From CAZCAC01 sp964496575 (GTDB lineage: Bacteria; Planctomycetota; UBA1135; GCA-002686595), in the NCBI GenBank assembly GCA_964496575.1, contig CAZCAC010000016.1, forward strand, positions 37,440 to 101,439: a stretch of 64,000 nt of DNA, in the 5' to 3' direction. Below the pieces are notes generated by a model that was not told where the DNA came from, searched no databases, and was given only the letters and a program-made list of their open reading frames with translations. Below, piece by piece: positions 44,770 to 52,403 of this stretch (position 1 is the first letter of the stretch; the number at the start of each line of letters is the position of its first letter). The translations under genes were made by a program, and so were the position numbers.

Positions 44770-45414
44770 TCAGCCTCCCCAGCTCCGGGGCAGGGGCGGC
44801 TCCTCGAAGAGCTGGATCACCGCTTCGTAGAAGTTGGTCGCCCCGCGGACATCGGCCTCCGCCCCGACCATGAACGGCGGCGTATTTCCGCGGGAGGCCG
44901 GCAAACCGAAGAACGGGCGCATGAAGAAGGCGACCTGACCGCCGACGAAGAGACTCAGGCCGAGCCACGCGACCACCAGCGTGCTGGCTCGAGCCCTGGA
45001 GATTTCGATCGACCGGATCAGTGCGCGCATTTGCCCGAGGAGGGCCAAGGTTCCGCCGGAGGCGACGAAGACGATGTTCAGGCCCAGGAACAGGGAGTAC
45101 TCGCCGAGGCGCGAGTCGTCGGTGTGGACCAGGATCATGGCGAAAAAGAAGTTCGCCGGCGCGAGGCTCGCCAGGAGGATCGACAGATCGCGGAAGAGCG
45201 CCCAGGTCAGTCGCTGCACGCGCCGGAAGGAGAGCCCCCAGGCGAAGAACTGCCCGGTGACGAAGTACGCGAGACCGCACACCAGCCCGGTGCTCAGGAG
45301 GAGCAGCGGCAGCTTGATCAGGTTCCTCGTCGCGTAGAGCCAGCAGTGCGCGGAGCCGACGGTGAATCCGTAGACGGCGGAGCCCAGGAGGAGCACCGTC
45401 AGGGAGCGGATCAT
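44770..45414 (-). CDS. Integral membrane protein, second gene of a pair
   Basis: ATG 45414 overlaps the preceding stop by four bases and gives 214 residues. About five hydrophobic helices are visible (LTVLLLGSAVYGFTVG, LPLLLLSTGLVCGLAYF, LAPANFFFAMILV, LFLGLNIVFVASGGTLALL, TLVVAWLGLSLFVGGQVAFF). The C-terminus is soluble. I do not recognise the family. Coupling to 45411-46124 suggests the two membrane proteins act together. Confidence 0.72.
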   Translation of the reverse strand: MIRSLTVLLLGSAVYGFTVGSAHCWLYATRNLIKLPLLLLSTGLVCGLAYFVTGQFFAWGLSFRRVQRLTWALFRDLSILLASLAPANFFFAMILVHTDDSRLGEYSLFLGLNIVFVASGGTLALLGQMRALIRSIEISRARASTLVVAWLGLSLFVGGQVAFFMRPFFGLPASRGNTPPFMVGAEADVRGATNFYEAVIQLFEEPPLPRSWGG

Positions 45415-46124
45415 GGCAGGAGATCCAGGAGCCGGGCCATCCGATAGGTGATGAAGATGAAGAGAGCCTGCCAGAAGATGATCACCAGCGGATAGGCCGC
45501 CACGAGTCCGTGGAACCTTCGGAGGCACCGGATCAGGTGGACGATTCCGGCGACCACGGAGAACGCGAGCAGGACCACGCCGAGGTGGCCGACGGAGACG
45601 CGGGCCGATTCGGATTCGATGGTGGCGTCGAGGAACCACACGATGGGGAAGAAGCCGAAGGTGAAGAGCGCCGCGACGCAGGTGATCACCAGCCCCAGAG
45701 CCAGGTTCTGACGGATGCTGATCCGGCAGCCGATGTACGCGCCGAAGACGTGCAGAGACGGCAGACAGATCCCCAGCGAACCCACCAGCAGGACGGCTAC
45801 CCGCCAGAAGCGCTCGATCCCGATCACCGCGCCGAAGGGCAGGCTGAACAGGACCGTGGCGTAGAGGAGGCCCAGCACCAGGATCACCAGGTTGTCGCCG
45901 CTGGCGATGGTCCTGGCGAGCTTCTCCTGCTCCGACAGCACCACCTCGAGCATCCGCATGGGACGGAGGAAGACGGAGCGAAGCAGGTTCGAGCCGTGGG
46001 GCTCCACGACCTCCGCCGTCGGCGGGGCGAGCTCGGCGATGGCCACCCGGCCCTGGTTCGATCGGGTGGTGGGTGGACCGGATCCCCTCGGGCTCTCGCC
46101 CGACGCGCTCTGTTCTTCATCCAT
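45411..46124 (-). CDS. Integral membrane protein, first gene of a pair
   Basis: ATG 46124 gives 237 residues. A Ser/Pro-rich cytoplasmic-like N-terminus of about 70 residues is followed by five or six hydrophobic segments (NLVILVLGLLYATVLFSLPFG, VAVLLVGSLGICLPSLHVFGAYIG, LGLVITCVAALFTFGFFPIVWF, HLGVVLLAFSVVAGIVHLI, PLVIIFWQALFIFITY). The architecture is like Yip1-type proteins, but I see no diagnostic motif. It is translationally coupled to the gene at 44770. Confidence 0.72.
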   Translation of the reverse strand: MDEEQSASGESPRGSGPPTTRSNQGRVAIAELAPPTAEVVEPHGSNLLRSVFLRPMRMLEVVLSEQEKLARTIASGDNLVILVLGLLYATVLFSLPFGAVIGIERFWRVAVLLVGSLGICLPSLHVFGAYIGCRISIRQNLALGLVITCVAALFTFGFFPIVWFLDATIESESARVSVGHLGVVLLAFSVVAGIVHLIRCLRRFHGLVAAYPLVIIFWQALFIFITYRMARLLDLLP

Positions 46125-46227
46125 GGGGCACTTCTCCGCCTCGGGGTCCCCGCTCGAACCCGCCGGAGGGAGAATGGTTCCGGGGTTTCCCGTCCTGTCC
46201 TACAGATCGAGGGTGAGCTCGCACAGG

Positions 46228-46291
46228 TACGGAACCGCGCTCTTCTCCGCCACAGAAGCGGTCGAGTGGTGGAGATGAACGCGGTTCCGTA
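46228..46291. promoter_or_regulatory. 12-bp inverted repeat in a divergent promoter
   Basis: TACGGAACCGCG (46228-46239) and CGCGGTTCCGTA (46280-46291) are perfect inverted repeats 40 bases apart, between the membrane-protein pair (minus) and the FGE-like gene (plus). The half-site TACGGAACC recurs near 28372 and 37868. An operator or a dispersed extragenic repeat are both possible. Confidence 0.4.
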
Positions 46292-46381
46292 TCACTTGTA
46301 TCCAAAACCGTCGAGAGCGCTCAGAATCAGATTTCAGCCTGGACGTGATTCCGAACGCTGACCGTCACGAAGGAAACTGTC

Positions 46382-47776
46382 ATGTGCGCTCTCGTTGCCC
46401 TTGCCCTCCTCGCCAGCCTTTCCTCCGTCGGGCCCTCCACCACCCTGGCCTCGGGTTGCCGAGATTGCCCGGACCCGATCAGCTACTGCCTCACCTCACC
46501 GAACTCCGTCGGTCCTGGTGCACTGATCAGCTGGCAGGGAGCTCCCAGTCTCGACACCGATGACTTTCACCTGGTGGCGACCGGCTGCCCGCCAGATCAG
46601 CTGCTGATGTTCTACTACGGCGCGGGCCGGACTCAGGTCGTCTTTGGCAACGGCTGGCGCTGCGCCGATGCTGGTGGTGTCGGCCTCTTTCGTTTCCATC
46701 CGTTCTCGAGCGACAGCTCGGGTACGGCGGTGATGAAGGTCGACTACTTCCAGCCGCCCGCAGGTGGCGGACCGGGGATGTGGGTGCCCGGCGACACCTG
46801 GTACTGCCAGGCCTGGTATCGAGATCCCGCTGGAGGCGGAGCGCAGTTCAACCTCACTGACGGGCTCATGGTCTCGGTTTGCCACCGGATTTCGTACGCA
46901 GAGATGGTGTCCGTACCGGCGGGCACGTTCAGGATGGGGGCTCACACGAGACCCGGGTTCTGGAACGAGCTTCCTGTTCACACGGTGTACCTGGATGCCT
47001 TCTGGATGGATGTATACGAGGTGACCAATCAGAAGTACGCCGACTACCTGAACGTGGCCCACGCCAAGGGCAGGGTCGTGGTGTTGTTCGATCGGGTCCA
47101 TCAGGTGGGCGGTGCAGGAGAGTTTCTGTGCGACACTCATGCAAGCTCGAAGCCAAGCCACATCACGTGGAATGGATTCACCTTTGGCGTGATGGGGGGG
47201 TGGGAAGAGCATCCGATGGTATGGGTGAGCTGGTACGGAGCTTGCACCTATGCAAACCAACGGAGCCGCGATCACGGTCTGACCCCGTGCTACGACGAGA
47301 CGACCTGGGCCTGCGATTTTGCCGCGAACGGATACCGACTGCCGACCGAGGCGGAGTGGGAGTATGCTGCACGGGGTGGCGAGCACAATCCATACTTCAG
47401 GTATCCCTGGGGGAATACGTTCGACGGATCGAAGGCAAACTACTGGGACTCCGGCGATCCATGGGAGCCCGGCACCACGCCAGTAGGACACTACGACGGC
47501 AACCAGATACCGTCGGGTGTGGACATGGTGAATGGGTACGGTCTATACGACATGGCTGGCAACGTGCGGGAGCTCTGTTGGGATTGGTACGACCACTACT
47601 ACTACTCCAGCAGCCCGAGCCGCAATCCCACCGGCCCCACATCGGGCACGCTCCGCACGATACGTAACGGGAGTTGGATCAGCGAACGTGTGAACCTGCG
47701 TTCGGCGGAACGGTGGTACGGGCCTCCTGCGGTTCCTTCTCCCTGTATTGGCTTCCGAGTCGTAGCACGCCGCTAG
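46382..47776 (+). CDS. Secreted FGE/SUMF1-fold protein with N-terminal 'SPNSVG' module
   Basis: ATG 46382 follows AAGGAAA and gives 464 residues with a signal peptide (ALVALALLASLSSVG). Residues about 35-160 are the module shared with the propellers at 1-3958 (SYCLTSPNSVG, MFYYGAG, FGNGWRC, AWYRDPAGGGAQFNLTDGL). Residues about 175-464 are an FGE-sulfatase domain (SVPAGTFRMGA, YEVTNQKYADYLN, YRLPTEAEWEYAARGG, LYDMAGNVRELCWDWY, IRNGSW, GFRVVARR). The two active-site cysteines of true formylglycine-generating enzymes are absent: the segment reads SWISERVNL. So it is probably a binding or other FGE-like protein, not a sulfatase activator. Confidence 0.88.
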   Translation: MCALVALALLASLSSVGPSTTLASGCRDCPDPISYCLTSPNSVGPGALISWQGAPSLDTDDFHLVATGCPPDQLLMFYYGAGRTQVVFGNGWRCADAGGVGLFRFHPFSSDSSGTAVMKVDYFQPPAGGGPGMWVPGDTWYCQAWYRDPAGGGAQFNLTDGLMVSVCHRISYAEMVSVPAGTFRMGAHTRPGFWNELPVHTVYLDAFWMDVYEVTNQKYADYLNVAHAKGRVVVLFDRVHQVGGAGEFLCDTHASSKPSHITWNGFTFGVMGGWEEHPMVWVSWYGACTYANQRSRDHGLTPCYDETTWACDFAANGYRLPTEAEWEYAARGGEHNPYFRYPWGNTFDGSKANYWDSGDPWEPGTTPVGHYDGNQIPSGVDMVNGYGLYDMAGNVRELCWDWYDHYYYSSSPSRNPTGPTSGTLRTIRNGSWISERVNLRSAERWYGPPAVPSPCIGFRVVARR

Positions 47777-47960
47777 CCGCCTGGCTCACGAGGTGGTATG
47801 GGCGTCCACTACGATCAGGACGTAGCACGTCGCCAAGCTGCGGGTGGTCAGCAAGAGGACCTGGAGGGGAAAGGCCGCGGCCAGACGGGCCCCCGCCGAC
47901 TGGCCCTTTCATCGAATACCGAGTAAGCTGGGGAGACCCCCTCCCCCCAACCTCGATTCG

Positions 47961-49877
47961 ATGGTCCTATCCCCGTGGCGTCACCCAACCGCGGTGCCGG
48001 CAATTTGTGTCCTCCTCGCCCTGGCTGCGTGCTCGAATACCGAGCACGAACCGGCCCTACCCCCGATCCAGGCGGAGGGAACGCTCTTCAGCCTGCTCGC
48101 TCACCCGGAGAGCCGCGAAGTCATCCAGCAACGGGAGGAAGTTCCCGTTCGCCAGAACCTGATCAAGCCGCGAGGGCACGGAGCCGGGGACCACGGAGCC
48201 TATCCCGCCATCGAGGTCGCGCCGCCGTGTGAGGTCCGCTACCGCGTCCCGGCGACGCACCCGGACGCGGTGCTGCGCTTCGCGACCTGCGTGAAGTACC
48301 GCGGATACCAGGGACCAGGGCAGGTCCACTTCGATTTCGAGCTCGATGGAGTGCCGGTCCACAGCGAGTCGCTCTCCTCCTCGCAGGACCTGCCGAAGGA
48401 AGAGCGTCGCTGGTGCCACGCGGAGTTCCCGATCGGCGCCGGCGGGGAGCTGGTCATCCGTACTCGCTACGAAGGAGTCCAGGAGGTCGCGCCCAGTGCC
48501 GGCGTCGGGTTGCTCCGGGTCTGCGTCCCCTTCGAGGTCGAACGCCTTCCCGCCGCACCCGACGAGCCCAATGTCCTGGTGATCCTGATCGACACCCTGC
48601 GCGCCGACCGCCTGCACGTCTACGGCAACGAGGCTCCGACGAGCCCGGTGATGGACGCGCTGGCCGAGAACGGGCTACGCTACGAGTCGGCCTACGCACC
48701 CTCCGCGTGGACGGTCCCCTCGACCGCTTCGGTGCTCACCGGAATGAACCCGGCAGAGCACGGGCTGGGCTTCACTGCGTCCGCCTACCTCGCCGATTCG
48801 CTGATCACGCTCGCCGAATCGTTCCAGCACGGCGGCTTCACCACCGGCGCGTTCTCCTGCAACCCGCTCATCGCGTCCTCGCGCAATTTCGACCAGGGAT
48901 TCGAGCACTTCGAGCTGTACGGCTGGATCGATGGAACGGAGATCTACGACGGGATCGAGACCTGGTTGCGCGAGAACGCTGACAAGCGCTTCTTCCTCTA
49001 CCTGCACTTCGTCGAGCCGCACTACCGGTACGAGCCCGACCCGCCATTCCTGGAGAAGTTCGCCGGCGCACCTCCTGAGGGGTACGAGGACGTCGAGCTG
49101 ATGCACGTGATGCCGGACTGGTACGCCGACCCCGCGGCGGACCTGCAGGAGCTCCTCACCATCCGCGACTACCAGTTGAAGCTCTACGACGCGGAGATCG
49201 CCGAGGTCGACTCGGTGATCGGTCGCCTGCAAAAGCTCCTCGACGAGCTCGGCATCGGGCAGAACACGGTCGTGGCGGTGACCAGCGACCACGGCGAGGA
49301 GTTCCTCGAGCACGGCTGGGGCGGACACCACAACCAGCTCTTCGACGAGACGACTCGCGTTCCCCTCATCCTCGCCGGGCCCGGAATCCCGGTCGGCGAG
49401 GTGCGCAAGGAACGAGTGGAGAACCGCCACCTGGGCGGGACACTTCTGCGGCTGTGCCGACTCGAGGTTCCTGAGGGCCTCGACGGCCCCGACCTGGTGC
49501 AAGCCGAGGACGCGGAGACGCTCGTGAAATCTCCCGTGTTCATGACCACCGGCAAGGGGAACTGGGTCGACCTCGAGACCAAGAGCCGCGTCGAGCTCGG
49601 CCAGTTCCACAGCGTCATCCACGACAACTGGCGGATGATCTGGTGCCCGAACGTGAAGGGCGGTGAGCAGTTCTTCGCACTCTACGACCTCGAGAAGGAC
49701 CCCGATGCCCACAACGACCTCGCCGCCGGGAATCCCGAGCGCGTGCGGATGATGACGCGACTGATCAACAACTGGATCGGTGAGAGCCTGAAACGTCGCC
49801 CGGAGCTGGTGCCGCCGATGGACGAGACCACCAAGCTGCTCCAGGGGATCGGGTACGTGGAGGTCGGCGGGGACTAG
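47961..49877 (+). CDS. Sulfatase-fold lipoprotein with Thr at the nucleophile position
   Basis: ATG 47961 gives 638 residues with a lipoprotein signal (LLALAAC, Cys24). Residues 1-200 are a beta-rich domain. The alkaline-phosphatase/sulfatase core begins at NVLVILIDTLRADRLHVYG (Asp211). The nucleophile region reads AWTVPSTASVLTG, with Thr251 where sulfatases need Cys or Ser of C/S-x-P-x-R and Thr255 where they need Arg. TSDHGEEFLEHGWGGHHNQ supplies metal ligands. It therefore should not carry formylglycine and may act as a phosphohydrolase or phosphotransferase like other Thr-type members. The preceding FGE-like gene lies 184 bases upstream on the same strand. Confidence 0.88.
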   Translation: MVLSPWRHPTAVPAICVLLALAACSNTEHEPALPPIQAEGTLFSLLAHPESREVIQQREEVPVRQNLIKPRGHGAGDHGAYPAIEVAPPCEVRYRVPATHPDAVLRFATCVKYRGYQGPGQVHFDFELDGVPVHSESLSSSQDLPKEERRWCHAEFPIGAGGELVIRTRYEGVQEVAPSAGVGLLRVCVPFEVERLPAAPDEPNVLVILIDTLRADRLHVYGNEAPTSPVMDALAENGLRYESAYAPSAWTVPSTASVLTGMNPAEHGLGFTASAYLADSLITLAESFQHGGFTTGAFSCNPLIASSRNFDQGFEHFELYGWIDGTEIYDGIETWLRENADKRFFLYLHFVEPHYRYEPDPPFLEKFAGAPPEGYEDVELMHVMPDWYADPAADLQELLTIRDYQLKLYDAEIAEVDSVIGRLQKLLDELGIGQNTVVAVTSDHGEEFLEHGWGGHHNQLFDETTRVPLILAGPGIPVGEVRKERVENRHLGGTLLRLCRLEVPEGLDGPDLVQAEDAETLVKSPVFMTTGKGNWVDLETKSRVELGQFHSVIHDNWRMIWCPNVKGGEQFFALYDLEKDPDAHNDLAAGNPERVRMMTRLINNWIGESLKRRPELVPPMDETTKLLQGIGYVEVGGD

Positions 49878-49946
49878 ACCCGGCGGAGTGCGTCGGGCCG
49901 GCATCCACGGCTGGTGAGGGTGGTGAGAGCAACCGCAGGGTGTCTC

Positions 49947-50378
49947 CTACTCCATCTCTTCCAGACGGCGCCACGCCTCCCGTTTCCCCAACGCTCGTAC
50001 CGCACCCCACGCAGCCAGCTGCTTCGCCGCGGGGCGCGTCTTCCCGCTTTCCCAGTTGTAGATCGTCAGCGCGGAAACACCGACGAGGGCCGCGTAGTCG
50101 GCCTGGGACAGCTCGAGCTTTTCGCGGTGCGTTCGCAGCCACTTCGGAGAGAAACGCACGGCAGCCGCATCGGCGATGGGCGCAGGGGACGCTCCTTTCT
50201 TGTCAACGCGCTCCAGCGAGGCGATTCTCTTCGCCTGATCGCGCAGCTGCCGTTTCAGCTCGGCAATCTCGCGACGGTGTCGGGTCGTCGACTTCTTGGT
50301 TGCGGCGAGCTCCGCCTTGACCTCCTTGCGCGCGAGACGGCTGATCTCGGCCTTGAGGACGGTGGCTATGTTGGGCAT
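49947..50378 (-). CDS. XRE-family helix-turn-helix protein with coiled-coil N-terminus
   Basis: ATG 50378 follows GGAG and gives 143 residues. The first 60 residues are a charged helix (ISRLARKEVKAELAATKK, EIAELKRQLRDQAKRIASLE) expected to form a coiled coil. The C-terminus holds an XRE-type HTH: LRTHREKLELSQADYAALVGVSALTIYNWESGKTRP. It is probably a DNA-binding regulator that dimerises through the coil. The opposite-strand neighbours do not suggest a target. Confidence 0.85.
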   Translation of the reverse strand: MPNIATVLKAEISRLARKEVKAELAATKKSTTRHRREIAELKRQLRDQAKRIASLERVDKKGASPAPIADAAAVRFSPKWLRTHREKLELSQADYAALVGVSALTIYNWESGKTRPAAKQLAAWGAVRALGKREAWRRLEEME

Positions 50379-50786
50379 GAGGGCTCCGGTGTAACACGGG
50401 TATTCGGAGTTGGATTGCTGACACCGTAGATCCGGGCGGGGCGGGCATCAACGAGCTGGTGAGATCGACTCACGACCGCCCCGAATGCGCCCGCTGCTCC
50501 GGATCGAGACATGGAGAATGGCGAGGGGACAATATCCCCGGTATCGGCAAAAGACCCCAGCGAGATAGGCCATTGAAAACGGAGCTGAAACAGTCTTCCG
50601 AGGGCTGTCAGGCTGAGAATCCAACCAGGTGAATCTGGAGGCCAGGCACGATTCCCGCCCGTAGTGATGGAGCTGGCCTTGAATGGAGAACCCGCACTCT
50701 CGCAGACTTCGCCACCGACGTGATGCCATCAAACTCCCAGCGATACGACCGAGGTGATCGGTTTTGCGCGGTTTCAGGTATTCATC
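50379..50786. other. Intergenic region without a supported gene
   Basis: This 408-base stretch upstream of the XRE gene has lower GC than the surroundings in its middle part (about 50500-50650). A 94-codon minus-strand frame (50448-50732) has no ribosome site, domain or composition signal. I see only the probable XRE promoter. Confidence 0.45.
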
Positions 50787-50963
50787 TCATTGATCGTCCC
50801 GCCCGGGAGCGTCCGGAATCTCGGACGGTTCAGCGAGCAGGTGGCTCTCCTTCGCCTGCATCACCAGCAGGATCACGACGACCACGACTGCCGAGCAAAC
50901 AGCGATGAGGATCTTCCTGTCCGTGATCTTCACCCCCTTTCGCCGGCTCGGTGAAGACGCCAT
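50787..50963 (-). CDS. Small single-pass membrane protein (tentative)
   Basis: ATG 50963 gives 58 residues: a basic start (PSRRKGVKITDRK), one strong hydrophobic helix (ILIAVCSAVVVVVILLVM) and an acidic tail. The ribosome site is weak; a GTG at the V of GVKITDRK with an adjacent GGGG is an alternative. The clean positive-inside helix makes it plausible. No family recognised. Confidence 0.4.
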   Translation of the reverse strand: MASSPSRRKGVKITDRKILIAVCSAVVVVVILLVMQAKESHLLAEPSEIPDAPGRDDQ

Positions 50964-51135
50964 CGACGGACGCGGACCAGACCGGTCCGATCGCGAACGA
51001 GTCGCGAACCTCGTCGGAGGAGCGGCTCCCGAGCGCGCGCTGCTCAGGTCTGCACGGCTGTCAGATGGACGGTTGTGAGCCTCGAGCCGGACCGGCTCCG
51101 CCGCCGCTGACCCGGACCCCGCGAACCCCTTTTCC

Positions 51136-51169
51136 GGAATTAGCAAGATTATCGTCATTGGATAATTCC
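51136..51169. promoter_or_regulatory. AT-rich inverted repeats upstream of the AAA ATPase
   Basis: GGAATTA (51136-51142) and TAATTCC (51163-51169) form one inverted repeat; ATTATC (51148-51153) and GATAAT (51161-51166) form a second, overlapping one. They lie 24-57 bases before the ATG at 51193 in a sharply AT-rich patch, the usual position of a promoter with an operator. Confidence 0.4.
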
Positions 51170-51192
51170 AAAAAGATCACTACGATCATCGC

Positions 51193-52386
51193 ATGGACCC
51201 CCTGAACAACCCCTTCAGCCCCGGCGCGGGCACGCCGCCTCCGGAGCTCGCCGGGCGCGACGATCTGCGGCGCCAGGTCGGTATCGCCCTCGAGCGGATT
51301 CGACGCGGCCGGGCGAGCAAGAGCGTGCTGCTCGTCGGGCTCCGCGGGGTGGGGAAGACCGTCCTCCTGGACCGCTTCGCCCGGGACGCCGAGCAGTCGG
51401 GGCTGCGCACCCTGCGCATCGAGGCCCCCGAGGGTCGATCGCTCCCGGCGTCCCTCGCCCCGGAGCTGCGCAAGGCGCTGACCCGGTTGTCGACGGTGGA
51501 GAAGGCCCGCGCCCTCTCCCGGCGCGCGCTCCGGGGTCTGGCCGGGTTCGCCCAGGCCCTGAGGATCCACTACAAGGACATCCAGGTCGGACTCGACTTC
51601 GAGCCGGAGCCGGGCCTCGCCGACGCCGGTGATCTCGAGCACGACCTTCAGTCCCTCTTCGAGGCGGCGGGCGCCGCGGCGCGGGCCGCCGACACCGCGC
51701 TGGTGCTGTTCGTCGACGAGCTGCAGTACGTGCCCGAGGAGCAGCTCGCCGCGCTGATCACGGCGCTGCATCGCCTGACCCAGCAGGAGCTGCCCGTCGC
51801 GCTGGTGGGGGCCGGCCTGCCCCAGCTCCGCGGGCGGGTGGGCCAGGCGAAGTCCTACGCCGAGCGGCTGTTCGACTTCGCCGAGATCGGGTCACTGCCC
51901 GGCGACGACGCCCGCCGCGCGCTCGAGAAGCCCGCCCTCGCCGAGGGGGTCGCGTTCGAGGCGACCGCGCTGAACCGGATCGTCGAGGAGACGGCCGGTT
52001 ATCCCTACTTCCTCCAGGAGTGGGGCAAGCACGTCTGGGACGTGGCCACCGTCTCGCCGATCACCCTGGAGGACGTCGAGTCCGCCTCCGCGTCGGCGAT
52101 GGTCTCGCTCGACGAGAGCTTCTTCCGCGTACGCTTCGACCGCCTCACCCCCGCCGAGAAGCGATACCTGCGCGCGATGTCCGAACTCGGTCCCGGCCCA
52201 AACCGATCCGGCGACATCGCGGAGGTGCTGAAGCGCAAGGTCACCTCGCTCGGCCCGGTCCGGAGCAAGCTGATCGAGAAGGGGATGGTGTGGAGCCCGA
52301 GCCACGGGGACACCGCGTTCACCGTGCCGCTCTTCGACGGGTTCATGCAGCGGATCATGCCCGGGGACGACTGGTGCAAGGTGTGA
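51193..52386 (+). CDS. AAA ATPase of the stand-alone Orc1/Cdc6-like type
   Basis: ATG 51193 gives 397 residues. Walker A is LVGLRGVGKTVLLDRF, Walker B LVLFVDELQYVPEEQL, sensor region VALVGAGLPQLRG, and the C-terminus is a winged-helix domain (LTPAEKRYLRAMSELGPG, GDIAEVLKRKVTSLGPVRSKLIEKGMV). The family is widespread in bacteria as single genes near regulators or toxin-like loci and lacks a defined role. It converges with the FG-GAP gene 17 bases away. Confidence 0.85.
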   Translation: MDPLNNPFSPGAGTPPPELAGRDDLRRQVGIALERIRRGRASKSVLLVGLRGVGKTVLLDRFARDAEQSGLRTLRIEAPEGRSLPASLAPELRKALTRLSTVEKARALSRRALRGLAGFAQALRIHYKDIQVGLDFEPEPGLADAGDLEHDLQSLFEAAGAAARAADTALVLFVDELQYVPEEQLAALITALHRLTQQELPVALVGAGLPQLRGRVGQAKSYAERLFDFAEIGSLPGDDARRALEKPALAEGVAFEATALNRIVEETAGYPYFLQEWGKHVWDVATVSPITLEDVESASASAMVSLDESFFRVRFDRLTPAEKRYLRAMSELGPGPNRSGDIAEVLKRKVTSLGPVRSKLIEKGMVWSPSHGDTAFTVPLFDGFMQRIMPGDDWCKV

Positions 52387-52403
52387 CTGCTCGCGAGCCG
52401 AGA

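Noticed and set aside
47761..47840. CGTAGCACG(C/T)CGC repeated 60 bases apart as an attachment site
   Set aside because: The match is short and degrades quickly, and there is no integrase.
46382..49877. Active formylglycine-generating enzyme plus sulfatase operon
   Set aside because: The FGE cysteines and the sulfatase (C/S)xPxR motif are both missing.
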